A stretch of 64,000 nucleotides of DNA, from the NCBI RefSeq assembly GCF_004571025.1, contig NZ_SPQT01000006.1:1-64000 (forward strand). Direction: 5' to 3'. Positions 25,111 to 34,462 of the stretch are shown in pieces. This DNA comes from Bradyrhizobium niftali (GTDB lineage: Bacteria; Pseudomonadota; Alphaproteobacteria; Rhizobiales; Xanthobacteraceae). The translations under genes were made by a program, and so were the position numbers. Within the stretch, counting starts at the first letter, position 1. The number at the start of each line of letters is the position of its first letter. The notes beneath the pieces were generated by a model, which saw only the letters and a list, made by a program, of their open reading frames with translations, was not told where the DNA came from and searched no databases.

Positions 25111-25134
25111 ATGCTTCGGTTATGATCGAAGCAT
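25111..25134. promoter_or_regulatory. Candidate operator between two MFS genes
   Basis: ATGCTTCG-N8-CGAAGCAT, with flanking TGATC and CATCA, is a dyad typical of a TetR- or MarR-type operator. It lies in the 228-bp gap between the divergent transporters. No regulator gene sits beside it. Confidence 0.45.
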
Positions 25135-25283
25135 CATCACGGGATAAATCGCATCCCGCGCCGGAAGGCATTGAAGCCTCGTGCCCTGCTCGCCATGCAA
25201 GCCCCGTCCGCGCGGAGACATGGGAACAGCGCGAGATCGCTTCGTGTTGAGCCTCTCATCCTCTCTTCAAGGCAGCGAAAGTC

Positions 25284-26525
25284 ATGGTAAGAGTTGGCAC
25301 CACCTCGGTTCCGTCAGGCGCAAGGTCGGAGTTCGGCAAGACCGCAACCATTGTTGCTGTCGGGAGCCTGATCGGCGCGCTGTTCGCCGGCAGCACGGTC
25401 GCAACCCCGCTCTACGTCATCTACAAGCAGCAGTTGGGTTTCTCCCAGATCACATTGACCCTGATCTACGCCGTCTACGTCGTCGGAAACCTGACCGCGC
25501 TTATGATATTTGGCCGGATGTCCGATCAGGTCGGGCGGCGGCGCACTGCGGTCATTGCCATCGGGATCGCCATTGTGGGTGCGCTCGTGTTCCTGTTCGC
25601 ACACGGGATCGCCTCGCTCTATGTTGCACGCGTGCTGAGCGGTCTTGCGATCGGAATCGGCGCCGGAACCGGCACCGCATGGCTTGCGGAACTGGTCGCC
25701 GAACAGGACCGCTCCCGCGCCACCGTGATCGCAACCATCGCGAACTTCACCGGCCTTGGTCTCGGGGCATTGATCGCCGGCCTGCTTGCCGAGTATGTCG
25801 CATTTCCACTGCGAACGCCGTTCATTGCGTATCTCGCAATACTGCTCATTGTCGCGGCCGTTCTCGCCTTCGCTCGTGAGACAATCAATCGTCCGTTGGC
25901 CGCCTTCGCGCAGCTGTCGCTACGGCCCCGCGCCGGCGTTCCGTCGTCGATCCGGCCCCGGTTCGTGGCACCCGCGGTCACCGGCTTCGGTGCCATGGCC
26001 CTCGTCGCCTTTTTCGCCGCGCTCGCGCCGAGCGTGCTCGCCAGCGAGCTGCATGTCACCAGCCACGCGGTCGCCGGCGCGATCTTCCTCGAGCTTGCGG
26101 CGGCCGTTGCACTCGTCATTGCCCTGACGCGCTCGCTGCCGAGCCGCGCCGCGATGCTCTGGTCGCTCGGCCTGATGTTGCCGAGCCTTGCCCTGCTCGT
26201 CACCGCACAGTTCGCGGAATCGCTCGTCGTCATGATCGCGGCGACCGCCACCTGCGGCGTCGCGGCAGGCCTCGGCTATCGCGGCAGCCTGCAGGTCGTG
26301 AACCAGATCGCACCGGATGATCGCCGCGCCGAAGTGGTCTCGGCCTATTTCGTCTGCTGCTTTCTCGGCAACGCGCTTCCCGTGATCGGAATCGGCGTCC
26401 TCTCGACGCTGATCAGCTCCACCGTCGCCAGTCTGGTTTTCGCCACGACGATTGCGGTCTTTGCGGTGGTCGCTCTGGTGTTCGGCTTGAAATACCAGGC
26501 CGGCGAGATGGAGCCGAGAAAGTGA
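25284..26525 (+). CDS. MFS transporter, 12 helices
   Basis: 413 residues. Motif A MIFGRMSDQVGRRRTAV follows helix 2; RVLSGLAIGIGAGTGTAWLAELV is helix 4 with motif B. The middle loop holds RPRAGVPSSIRPRF. It resembles sugar- or drug-export MFS proteins; the substrate is unclear. Its start at ATG 25284 has AAGGCAGCGAAAG upstream, a weak ribosome binding site. It diverges from the DHA2 transporter. Confidence 0.82.
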   Translation: MVRVGTTSVPSGARSEFGKTATIVAVGSLIGALFAGSTVATPLYVIYKQQLGFSQITLTLIYAVYVVGNLTALMIFGRMSDQVGRRRTAVIAIGIAIVGALVFLFAHGIASLYVARVLSGLAIGIGAGTGTAWLAELVAEQDRSRATVIATIANFTGLGLGALIAGLLAEYVAFPLRTPFIAYLAILLIVAAVLAFARETINRPLAAFAQLSLRPRAGVPSSIRPRFVAPAVTGFGAMALVAFFAALAPSVLASELHVTSHAVAGAIFLELAAAVALVIALTRSLPSRAAMLWSLGLMLPSLALLVTAQFAESLVVMIAATATCGVAAGLGYRGSLQVVNQIAPDDRRAEVVSAYFVCCFLGNALPVIGIGVLSTLISSTVASLVFATTIAVFAVVALVFGLKYQAGEMEPRK

Positions 26526-26571
26526 CGCCGCGCGGGATGCACGGCGTCTCCTGACGGAAGGTATCTCGCCG

Positions 26572-27078
26572 TCAGCTTGCCGCGCGCAAATTCACCTTGC
26601 TCTCGGCAAGCGTCGTGAGCTTCTTGTCGGTCGCCTTCTCTTCCTCGAGCGTCTTGGCGAGCACGGCGGCGCAATCGGTCCGGCCGAGCTGCTTGGCCCA
26701 GGCGATCAGGCTGCCGTAACGCACGATCTCGTAATGCTCGGCGGCCTGCGCCGCATTGATCAACGCTGCGTCGAGCACCGCCTTGTCGGCGACTTCGCCG
26801 GCGGTCTCCTCCGCCTCCTCGATGATGCCGTCGATCGCCGGGCAGTCGACCGCCTTCACCTGCACGCCGTGCATCTTGAACACTTCCTCGAGCCGCTTGA
26901 CGTGCTGCTTGGTTTCCTCGAGGTGCGTCAAAAAGCCCTGTTTCAGCTGCGGGTCGGTGGCCTTGTCGGCCATTTTCGGCAGCGCCTTGGTGAGTTGCTG
27001 CTCGGCATAGTAGATGTCCTGGAGCTGGTGCACGAACAAGTCGTTCATGGTTTTGATGTCTTTTGTGAACAGTCCCAT
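26572..27078 (-). CDS. YciE/YciF ferritin-like protein (DUF892)
   Basis: 168 residues, all helical. MNDLFVHQLQDIYYAEQQLTKALPKM and HLEETKQHVKRLEEVF carry the first Glu/His iron ligands; AEHYEIVRYGSLIAWAKQLG and LEEEKATDKKL the second pair. These proteins form a diiron-like four-helix bundle and are stress-induced. Start MGLFTKDIK at 27078; a longer frame adds an unlikely leader. Role is probably osmotic/oxidative stress. Confidence 0.88.
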   Translation of the reverse strand: MGLFTKDIKTMNDLFVHQLQDIYYAEQQLTKALPKMADKATDPQLKQGFLTHLEETKQHVKRLEEVFKMHGVQVKAVDCPAIDGIIEEAEETAGEVADKAVLDAALINAAQAAEHYEIVRYGSLIAWAKQLGRTDCAAVLAKTLEEEKATDKKLTTLAESKVNLRAAS

Positions 27079-27505
27079 CGTTCCGATCCTCTTGGGTTTC
27101 GGGAACACGGAGGCACCGGCTTCCACGAATAGCCGCATATTTCCGCCATGTTCGATTGCTGATGGGGCGCTAACGGGCACGCGGCATCGACGTTCCTAAA
27201 ATGCCGGCTTCGCTTGCGCTGGAACAATGCAGCGGACGGCACGACATGAAACCATGCCAACATGCGAACGTGCGGGCCGGGCCGGTCTGACGACTCATAT
27301 GCTTAACGCGCGTCCGATGTGAACCACATATGACAAAGTCGCCGGTCCGGCACAGAACCTATCCTTGTCAAGGGCTGCACAAGTCACCGTTTTTGCCTTA
27401 AATGATCTGGATCATGCCTAGCGATCGACGCCTGCCTTTGGCAACCATCGCGCCCGACTGGCCAATACCTGGCCTTGTCGGTCTTGCCCCCCGCCGGGAG
27501 GATGA
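27079..27505. other. 427-bp intergenic region with FNR/FixK-like dyad
   Basis: The gap lies between the divergent yciE-like and MprF-like genes. The only clear signal is ATGATCTGGATCAT at 27402-27415, a TGAT-N4-ATCA dyad that differs from the FNR/FixK consensus TTGAT-N4-ATCAA at the outer positions. It is about 90 nt before the MprF-like start. Nothing else was recognised. Confidence 0.45.
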
Positions 27506-28588
27506 ATGCACGGACTGCTGCCCGCGTTGAAGCGCGGCTTCAAGAGATGGATTGGCTGGCGACGGCTCGGAATTGCCGCGAGCGTCTTCATCATTGCCTT
27601 CGCAATCACCACACTGGTGCGGACCCTCAAGGGTATCGACACCGGCGTCATCCTGACTGCATTGACCGAAATTCCCCGCGGGAATATCGGGCTGGCGGCG
27701 ATCTGCGTCTTCTTTGCGTTCTGTACGCTGACCTTCTACGACTTTTTTGCACTGCGAACGATCGGCAAGAGGCACGTGCCCTATCGCATTGCAGCGCTCT
27801 CCAGCTTCACGTCCTATTCGATCGGCCACAACATCGGCGCCACGGTGTTCACGGGTGGCGCGATCCGTTTCCGGATCTATTCGGATTATGGGCTGAACGC
27901 GATCGACGTTGCGAAAATCTGCTTCCTGTCAGGCCTGACCTTCTGGCTCGGTAACATCTTCGTGCTCTCGATCGGCATGGCCATCCATCCCGATGCCGCC
28001 TCCTACATGGATCAGCTCCCGTCGCCGATCAACCGGCTGATCGCGCTCGGCGGCCTCGCCTCGATCGGCGCCTATCTGGTCTGGCTGTGCATGGGCGAGA
28101 AGCGCCGCGAGCTCGGCCAGAAGGGCTGGAAGGTGGTGTTGCCCTCGGCACCGCTGACGCTGGTGCAGATCCTGATCGGCGTGGTCGATCTCGGCTTCTG
28201 CGCCACGGCGATGTACCTCTTGATGCCGGCCAATCCGCCGATCGACTTCCTGTCGCTCGCCGTCGTGTTCATCCTGGCGACCCTGCTCGGCTTTGCCAGC
28301 CATGCCCCCGGCTCGATCGGCGTATTCGACGCCGCCATGCTGGTGGCGCTGCCGGAATTCGGCCGCGAGCAGCTTCTGGCGACGCTGCTGGTGTTCCGCC
28401 TGCTCTATTTCGTGATCCCGTTCGGCCTGGCCATCTCCATCATGGGCGCACGCGAGCTCTGGATGAACGTGGTCGAGCCCTGGCAGGAGCGACGGCGGCT
28501 GGCGGAGGCCTGCGCCCAGGGCAACCTGCCCAAGCAGGTGGCGGCGATGGAGCGCGAACGGTCGCTTCGGCAGGCCAGCAAGCGCTGA
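27506..28588 (+). CDS. MprF flippase-like membrane protein (UPF0104)
   Basis: 360 residues, about eight membrane helices, matching the N-terminal flippase part of lysyl-phosphatidylglycerol synthase MprF but without the C-terminal aminoacyl-transfer domain. Typical segments: SSFTSYSIGHNIGATVFTGG and FASHAPGSIGVFDAAML. Stand-alone members of this family are lipid flippase-like transporters; some work with partner synthases. No partner is present here. It is followed after 101 bp by a secreted SGNH hydrolase on the same strand. Confidence 0.85.
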   Translation: MHGLLPALKRGFKRWIGWRRLGIAASVFIIAFAITTLVRTLKGIDTGVILTALTEIPRGNIGLAAICVFFAFCTLTFYDFFALRTIGKRHVPYRIAALSSFTSYSIGHNIGATVFTGGAIRFRIYSDYGLNAIDVAKICFLSGLTFWLGNIFVLSIGMAIHPDAASYMDQLPSPINRLIALGGLASIGAYLVWLCMGEKRRELGQKGWKVVLPSAPLTLVQILIGVVDLGFCATAMYLLMPANPPIDFLSLAVVFILATLLGFASHAPGSIGVFDAAMLVALPEFGREQLLATLLVFRLLYFVIPFGLAISIMGARELWMNVVEPWQERRRLAEACAQGNLPKQVAAMERERSLRQASKR

Positions 28589-28689
28589 GGCGCTGGACGG
28601 CGGCGCGCAAGATCGTCAGACAAAGGTTGCGGGCGGGGGAGCAATCCTCTCTTATTTCCGCCTCAACTTTGCCGTTGAACACGCGGGCC

Positions 28690-30642
28690 ATGATCCGATC
28701 ATCTCTTCGCACCTTCTTCGCAGGCGCCCTGCTGCTTGCCGGGATTTTGACTGCTTTGCAGCCCGAGCGCGCAGCCGCGCAGGACGCCGGCGCCATGCAG
28801 ATTTCCTGGGAGGTGCGCAACCGCTTCCGCCTGTTCCGCGAGGAGCGCGACTTCCTGCTTCATGTGGAGAACGCGCGCAACCGCAGCATCCTCGCCGCCG
28901 AGCAGTCGCTGGAGCTCCAGAGTGAGGGCCGCGGCTGGGCACGCAACATGGTCAACCGGCTCTGCATCGACCTCCAGGGCCGGGTCAATCAGCCCTGCAC
29001 CCGCGACAACACCAAGGAAGACTACATCACCCCGGTCGACCACCCCGTCACCGTGCGCCTCGTCGGCGCGGTGCCGGTCGGCGCCACCTGCGCCTGGTCG
29101 TTCGACGACGGCGACGGCCCGCGACAATCGACCTTCGACTGCGCCGAACCGGTCAACCTGCGCGTCCGCTACGGCAAGCAGACGGTCGCGAGCGTCGACG
29201 TCTCCTCCGGCTCCGATCCGACCCAGCGCGTTCAGGCCGAGATCCAGGTCCGCGACGTCTTCGTCGCCGGCCTCGGCGACAGTATCGCCTCGGGGGAAGG
29301 CAATCCCGACCGGCCGCTGGCGCTGTCGGACGAAGGTTTCTGCTTCCGCTCCTATCTCGGCACCGCCGGCGGGCAATACTACCGGCCGAGCCGCGCCAGC
29401 TACAAAGGCGGACGCGCCTGCGAGGCGCCGGATACGCTCGCCAACTGGCAGCGCTACGGCGCGCTCTGGTTCAACTCCCCCTGCCACCGCTCGCTCTACA
29501 GCTACCAGGCCCGCACCGCGCTGGCGCTCGCGGTGCGCTACACCCACATCGCGGTGACCTTCCTGCCGCTCGCCTGCACCGGCGCCAGCATCGGCGACGG
29601 GCTGCTCGGCTCGCAGCGCGCCCGCGAATGCGCGCCCAGCAAGAACGGCAATTGCCAGACCAGCGTGAACGCGCAGGTCGCCGAGCTGCGCGAGGCGCTC
29701 ACCGCGGCGAAAAAGCGCCAGCCGGACCGCACGCTCGACCTCGTGCTGCTCTCGGTCGGTGCCAATGATGTCTACTTCTCCGGTCTCGTCGCCGACGTCA
29801 TCGTCGACACCGCGACCGAGCGCGCGCTGTTCCGCCGCTCCGGCGTGATGGCGAGCGTCGACGAATCCCGCGATGCGCTGGCGCGCGAGCTGCCGCAGAA
29901 TTTCGTCAAGCTGCGCGAGGCGCTGAAGCCGCTCGTCGGCGGCGACCTCTCGCATGTGGTCTATGTCTCCTACGCCAATCCGGCGCTCGCCGACGGCGGC
30001 GTGCCCTGCCGCGGCGGCCGCGCCGGCTTCGACATTCATCCGTCCTTCAACGCCGACCCGCAGCGCCTCGCCCGCGTCTCGACCTTCGTCGACACCGAAT
30101 TCCTGCCGCAGCTGAAGGGGCTCGCCACCTGCACCCGCGGCGCGCTGTGCCGCGATCCCGAAGCCGACCGCATGACCTTCGTCGACGCGCATCAGGCAGC
30201 GTTCGCCGATCACGGCTTCTGCGCCCATTCCGGCAACGATCCCGAATTCGACCGCACCTGCTTTGCCGAGAACGGCCAAAGCTTCAATCCGGACATCGTG
30301 ACGGCGGCGAGCCAGCCGATGCTGTGCGGCCGCGGCGCCTCGGAGTATCGCGCCTATCTGCCGCGCGCCCGCTGGATCCGCGACGCCAACGACAGCTACT
30401 TCGCGGCGATGACCTACCCGCAAGGCCTGCCGGCCGCGAGCCAGCCGACCGACATCCACGACGCCACCTGGGGCGTGCTCTCCGCCGTCTATGGCGGCGC
30501 CGTGCATCCAAGCGCCGAAGGCCACGCCGCAATGGCGGATGCGGCGCTTCCCGCAGCGAGCGCCGTGCTCGGCCTCGATGCCGTGCCGCCGGGCGTGACG
30601 CGGGGACTATTGGCGCCGCTGTTGCCGGGCGCACAGCGGTAA
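28690..30642 (+). CDS. Large secreted SGNH/GDSL hydrolase
   Basis: 650 residues. Signal peptide MIRSSLRTFFAGALLLAGIL with cleavage after AAAQ. Residues about 33-190 are beta-rich, with WSFDDGDGP resembling a PKD-like segment. The catalytic domain follows: block I GLGDSIASGEG (Ser about 198), block III SVGANDVYFSG (Asn about 359), block V HPSAEGHAAM (His about 606). Many Cys pairs point to disulfides and export. Likely an esterase on lipid or polysaccharide. The open frame extends back to 28087 but that part overlaps the MprF-like gene in another frame. Confidence 0.83.
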   Translation: MIRSSLRTFFAGALLLAGILTALQPERAAAQDAGAMQISWEVRNRFRLFREERDFLLHVENARNRSILAAEQSLELQSEGRGWARNMVNRLCIDLQGRVNQPCTRDNTKEDYITPVDHPVTVRLVGAVPVGATCAWSFDDGDGPRQSTFDCAEPVNLRVRYGKQTVASVDVSSGSDPTQRVQAEIQVRDVFVAGLGDSIASGEGNPDRPLALSDEGFCFRSYLGTAGGQYYRPSRASYKGGRACEAPDTLANWQRYGALWFNSPCHRSLYSYQARTALALAVRYTHIAVTFLPLACTGASIGDGLLGSQRARECAPSKNGNCQTSVNAQVAELREALTAAKKRQPDRTLDLVLLSVGANDVYFSGLVADVIVDTATERALFRRSGVMASVDESRDALARELPQNFVKLREALKPLVGGDLSHVVYVSYANPALADGGVPCRGGRAGFDIHPSFNADPQRLARVSTFVDTEFLPQLKGLATCTRGALCRDPEADRMTFVDAHQAAFADHGFCAHSGNDPEFDRTCFAENGQSFNPDIVTAASQPMLCGRGASEYRAYLPRARWIRDANDSYFAAMTYPQGLPAASQPTDIHDATWGVLSAVYGGAVHPSAEGHAAMADAALPAASAVLGLDAVPPGVTRGLLAPLLPGAQR

Positions 30643-30984
30643 GAAGCGAGAGCGAGCTCTCTCCACGCCGTCATTGCGAGCTCGTGGCTCGCCCTCCCCA
30701 CACACCTGCTGTCATCGCCCGCGAAGGCGGCGATCCAGTACTCCGTGACGGCTGTGATTGAATCGAGAAGCCGCGGCGTACTGGATTCCCCGCCTTCGCG
30801 GGGAATGACAGTTGAGTGCGTGGCGCCAACGCATGCTCGTAAGCTCACGATCGTTCCCTCCCACCTGCCGTTCCATCAATCCAAAATCGGCATCGATCGA
30901 TACTCCCTTCAACTTGGACACTCTGCCGCGCGCGCCTCTAGGAGTCGTGGTGAGGAAACATTTCGAGTTCTAGGGAGGCGCGTG
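30643..30984. other. 342-bp intergenic region with fold-back repeat
   Basis: Holds a 12-bp trace of the CGTCATTGCGAG family (30669-30680), a larger fold-back (30709-30811) and then the presumed promoter region of the aldarate transporter. GGGAGG at 30973-30978 is the ribosome binding site. Confidence 0.55.
30709..30811. repeat. Fold-back repeat, about 32-bp imperfect arms
   Basis: Left arm 30709-30740 (CTGTCATCGCCCGCGAAGGC...) pairs imperfectly with 30779-30811 (ends GGGGAATGACAG) around a 38-nt centre. The sequence is unlike the other two repeat families in the window. Confidence 0.75.
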
Positions 30985-32337
30985 ATGAGCGCAGTGGTGT
31001 CCGCAGCGGACGTGAGGAGGTCTCGCGTCAGGCTGTTCATCGTGACCATGTTGTTCCTGGTCACGACCGTCAATTACGCCGACCGCGCCACGCTCTCGAT
31101 CGCAGGCCCCGCGCTCTCCAAGGAGCTGCATCTCGATCCCGTCGCGATGGGCTACATCTTCTCGGCGTTCGGCTGGTCCTATGTGATCGCGCAGGTGCCG
31201 GGCGGCTGGCTGCTCGACCGCTACGGCTCGCGCCTCGTCTATGCCTTCAGCATCATCGTCTGGTCGCTGTTCACGATGATGCAGGGCTGGGTCGGCATCT
31301 TCAGCGCCGGCACCGCGATCGTCGTGCTGTTCGCACTTCGCTTCCTCGTCGGCATCGCGGAGGCGCCCTCCTTCCCCGCCAATGCCCGCATCGTCGCGGC
31401 CTGGTTTCCCGGCAACGAGCGCGGCACCGCGTCCGCCTTCTTCAACTCGGGACAGTATTTCGCCACCGTGATCTTCGCGCCGCTGATGGGCTGGATTGCC
31501 CACGCTTACGGCTGGCGCTTCGTGTTCTTCGCGATGGGCGCCCTCGGCATCGTCATGGGCCTCGTCTGGATCAAGACCATCTACGGCCCGAAGGAGCATC
31601 CCGGCATCAACGAGGCCGAGTTCGACTACATCAAGGAAGGCGGCGCGCTGGTCGATCTCGACGCGCCCAGAGACGATCTGAAGCAGGAGCGCGTGCCAGA
31701 GGCTGGCTCCGGGTGGGACCATATCCGCCAGTTGCTCTCCAACCGCATGATGCTCGGCGTCTATCTCGGCCAATACTGCATCAACACGCTGACCTATTTC
31801 TTCCTGACCTGGTTCCCGGTCTACCTCGTCAAGGAGCGCGGCCTGTCGATCCTGCAAGCCGGCTTCGTCGCGACGCTGCCCGCACTGTGCGGCTTCATCG
31901 GCGGCGTGCTCGGCGGCATCATCTCGGACGCGATCCTGCGCAGCACGGGGTCGCTGACCATGGCGCGCAAGATTCCGATCGTCGGCGGCATGCTGCTGTC
32001 GATGTCGATCATCGCCTGCAACTACGTCGACGGACAGGCGCTGGTGGTCGGCTTCATGGCGCTCGCCTTCTTCGGCAAGGGCATCGGTGCGCTCGGCTGG
32101 GCCGTCGTCTCCGACACCTCGCCGAAGGAAGCCGGCGGCGTCTCCGGCGGCCTGTTCAACACCTTCGGAAACCTCTCCTCGATCACCACCCCGATCGTGA
32201 TCGGCTACATCCTGGCCGCGACCGGCTCCTTCAACGGTGCACTGCTGTTCGTCGGCGCCAACGCGCTGGTCGCCGCGTTCGCCTATCTCGTCGTGGTGGG
32301 CAAGATCGAGCGGGTGGTGCTCAAACGTTCCTCCTGA
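30985..32337 (+). CDS. MFS aldarate (glucarate/galactarate) transporter
   Basis: 450 residues, 12 helices. Family features of the anion:cation symporter (ACS) branch that includes GudP, GarP and DgoT: NYADRATLSIAGPALSKEL, GGWLLDRYGSRLVYAF, GIAEAPSFPANARIVAAWFP and KEAGGVSGGLFNTFGN. It imports the substrate for the downstream glucarate/galactarate genes. Start ATG 30985 with GGGAGG upstream. It ends at a good terminator (32369-32398), so it is transcribed apart from the lysR gene. Confidence 0.87.
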   Translation: MSAVVSAADVRRSRVRLFIVTMLFLVTTVNYADRATLSIAGPALSKELHLDPVAMGYIFSAFGWSYVIAQVPGGWLLDRYGSRLVYAFSIIVWSLFTMMQGWVGIFSAGTAIVVLFALRFLVGIAEAPSFPANARIVAAWFPGNERGTASAFFNSGQYFATVIFAPLMGWIAHAYGWRFVFFAMGALGIVMGLVWIKTIYGPKEHPGINEAEFDYIKEGGALVDLDAPRDDLKQERVPEAGSGWDHIRQLLSNRMMLGVYLGQYCINTLTYFFLTWFPVYLVKERGLSILQAGFVATLPALCGFIGGVLGGIISDAILRSTGSLTMARKIPIVGGMLLSMSIIACNYVDGQALVVGFMALAFFGKGIGALGWAVVSDTSPKEAGGVSGGLFNTFGNLSSITTPIVIGYILAATGSFNGALLFVGANALVAAFAYLVVVGKIERVVLKRSS

Positions 32338-32368
32338 GGGCTCCCACGGGAGCTTGACCAGGCAACAA

Positions 32369-32398
32369 ACGGCGGCCCCAAAAGCCGCCGTCTTTGTT
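32369..32398 (+). terminator. Intrinsic terminator after the aldarate transporter
   Basis: Stem ACGGCGGC (32369-32376) pairs with GCCGCCGT (32384-32391), 7-nt loop, followed by CTTTGTTTT. A standard rho-independent terminator 32 nt after the transporter stop. Confidence 0.85.
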
Positions 32399-32459
32399 TT
32401 GGGGATGATCGATGCTAGAAGTGCCGGGGAAACGCCTTATTCATCTAAGGCATGTATCG

Positions 32460-33365
32460 ATGTTCGACCTCAACCAGCTCCGCTGTTTCGTCACGGTGGC
32501 GGAGGAACTGCATTTCGGCCGCGCCGCCGCGCGGCTGAACATGACCCAGCCGCCGCTCTCGCGGCAGATCCAGGTGCTCGAGCACATCATCGATGCGCCG
32601 CTGCTGGAGCGCACCAGCCGTTCGGTGCGCCTGACCCCTGCGGGCCGCAGCTTCCTGCCGGAGGCGCGGCGCATCCTGAAGCTTGCGGAAAGCGCCTCCC
32701 AGGTCGCCCGCCGCATCGCGCTGGGCAAGACCGGCTCGCTCAAGATCGGCTTTACGGCAGCGGCCGCCTACGGCTTCCTCCCCGAGCTCGTCGCGGCCTG
32801 CCGCGCCAAGCTGCCCGAAGTCGATTTCTCGCTGAAGGAGATGGTCTCCGGCGACCAGTTCGAGGCGCTCAGCTCCGGCCAGATCGACGCCGGCCTGCTC
32901 AGGCCGCCGATCGCGCGCCCTGAAGTTGCCAGCCGCCGTGTCGTCGCCGAGCCCCTGCTTGCCGCGATCCCGAAGAAGCACCCGTTGGCGAGCGCCGACA
33001 GCATCACCATCAAGGATTTCGACGACCAGCCCTTCGTGATGTATTCGCCCTATGAGAGCCGCTACTTCCACGATCTCCTGGTGGCGCTGTTCACCCGCGC
33101 CGACGTGCTGCCGCGCTATGTCCAGCACCTGAGCCAGATCCACTCGATCCTCGCCATGGTCCGTGCCGGCCTCGGCCTTGCCATCGTGCCGGCCGCGGCC
33201 GCAAGCCTGAAGATCTCCGACGTGCGGCTGCGCCCCCTGAAGCTGCGCACGCGTGTCCCGGTCGAGCTGTTCATGGTCTGGCGCCGCGACGACGAGAATC
33301 CGCTGCTGTCGGCGCTGGTCAAAATCGCAGGTGAGTTGTCCTCGGCGGAGACCATGGAAGATTGA
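32460..33365 (+). CDS. LysR-type regulator of the aldarate operon
   Basis: 301 residues. N-terminal HTH: MFDLNQLRCFVTVAEELHFGRAAARLNMTQPPLSRQ; effector domain from about residue 90. Start ATG 32460 is the classic LysR start; a longer frame from 32412 is unlikely. It lies between the transporter and kdgD, all rightward. A dyad TGATGC-N7-GCATCA overlaps its stop codon and lies before kdgD, fitting a site through which it controls the catabolic genes. Confidence 0.88.
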   Translation: MFDLNQLRCFVTVAEELHFGRAAARLNMTQPPLSRQIQVLEHIIDAPLLERTSRSVRLTPAGRSFLPEARRILKLAESASQVARRIALGKTGSLKIGFTAAAAYGFLPELVAACRAKLPEVDFSLKEMVSGDQFEALSSGQIDAGLLRPPIARPEVASRRVVAEPLLAAIPKKHPLASADSITIKDFDDQPFVMYSPYESRYFHDLLVALFTRADVLPRYVQHLSQIHSILAMVRAGLGLAIVPAAAASLKISDVRLRPLKLRTRVPVELFMVWRRDDENPLLSALVKIAGELSSAETMED

Positions 33366-33381
33366 TGCTGATTTCGCATCA
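33363..33381. promoter_or_regulatory. Candidate LysR operator before kdgD
   Basis: TGATGC-TGATTTC-GCATCA is a dyad with the T-N11-A form bound by LysR regulators. It overlaps the lysR stop codon and is about 107 nt upstream of the kdgD start. Confidence 0.45.
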
Positions 33382-33488
33382 GTCGATATAGGCTTTGGCT
33401 TGGACGCGCATCGAACGGTCTCCTAAACCACGGCGCATGGACGCGCAGGCTTGCGTCCTCCACAACACGCAATTAGGGAGCCGCGCCC

Positions 33489-34433
33489 ATGAGCAAGATG
33501 ACCCCGCAGGAAATGGCCCAGAAGATCGGATCGGGCCTCCTGTCCTTCCCCGTCACGCCGTTCAAGGCGGATTACTCCTTCGACGAGGCGACCTACCGGG
33601 CCAACATGGACTGGCTGTGCGGCTATGACGTCGCAGGCCTGTTCGCCGCCGGTGGCACCGGCGAGTTCTTCTCGCTGACGCCGACCGAGGTTCCGCAAAT
33701 CGTCAAGATCGCCGTCGAGGAGACCAAGGGCCGCGTGCCCGTGCTCGCCGGCACCGGCTATGGCACCGCGATCGCCCGCGAGATCGCTGTTGGCGCCGAG
33801 AAGGCCGGCGCCGACGGCCTGTTGCTGCTGCCGCCCTATCTCACCCATTCCGAGCAGGACGGCCTTGCCGCCCATGTCGAGGCGGTCTGCGCCGCCGTGA
33901 AGATCGGCGTCATCGTCTACAACCGCGACAATGCCATCCTCCAGCCCGACACGCTGGCCCGCCTCGCCGAGCGCTGCCCGAACCTCGTCGGCTACAAGGA
34001 CGGCATCGGCGACATCGAGCTGATGACCCGCGTCTACACCAAGCTCGGCGACCGTCTCACCTATATCGGCGGCCTGCCGACCGCGGAAACCTTCGCGCTG
34101 CCCTATCTCGACATGGGCGTGACGACCTATTCCTCGGCCGTGTTCAACTTCGTGCCGGAATTCGCGACGAATTTCTACGCCGCCGTGCGCAAGCGCGATC
34201 ACGCGACGATCCATGCCGGGCTGAAGGATTTCATCCTGCCGCTGATCGCGATCCGCAACCGCAAGAAGGGCTATGCGGTCTCGATCATTAAAGCCGGCAT
34301 GAAGGTGATCGGCCGCGACTCCGGCCCGGTCCGCCCGCCACTGACCGATCTCACCGAGCAGGAGATTGCGGAGCTCACCGCGCTGGTCAAGAACCTGCCC
34401 GCCATCCGCTCGTCACAACAGGCTGCAGAATAA
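33489..34433 (+). CDS. kdgD: 5-dehydro-4-deoxyglucarate dehydratase
   Basis: 314 residues, DHDPS-family TIM barrel. It converts 5-keto-4-deoxy-D-glucarate to 2,5-dioxopentanoate (alpha-ketoglutaric semialdehyde) with loss of water and CO2. The Schiff-base Lys is about K170 ([10 protein letters not shown]) and the Tyr about Y144 (VIVYNRDN); the substrate loop is [12 protein letters not shown]. First enzyme gene of the operon; spacing to gudD is 29 bp with GGGAGGAG between. Confidence 0.93.
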   Translation: MSKMTPQEMAQKIGSGLLSFPVTPFKADYSFDEATYRANMDWLCGYDVAGLFAAGGTGEFFSLTPTEVPQIVKIAVEETKGRVPVLAGTGYGTAIAREIAVGAEKAGADGLLLLPPYLTHSEQDGLAAHVEAVCAAVKIGVIVYNRDNAILQPDTLARLAERCPNLVGYKDGIGDIELMTRVYTKLGDRLTYIGGLPTAETFALPYLDMGVTTYSSAVFNFVPEFATNFYAAVRKRDHATIHAGLKDFILPLIAIRNRKKGYAVSIIKAGMKVIGRDSGPVRPPLTDLTEQEIAELTALVKNLPAIRSSQQAAE

Positions 34434-34462
34434 CGACCAAACACAGCAGGGAGGAGCGCGCG

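Noticed and set aside
27402..27415. Perfect FixK box before the MprF-like gene
   Set aside because: Outer bases are A and T instead of T and A, so it is only a degenerate match.
28087..28689. N-terminal extension of the SGNH hydrolase frame
   Set aside because: It overlaps the MprF-like gene in another frame; a signal peptide begins at 28690.
28699..30525. 608-codon minus-strand frame opposite the SGNH hydrolase
   Set aside because: Antisense shadow; Arg/Gly/Val-rich without motifs, while the plus strand has signal peptide and SGNH blocks.
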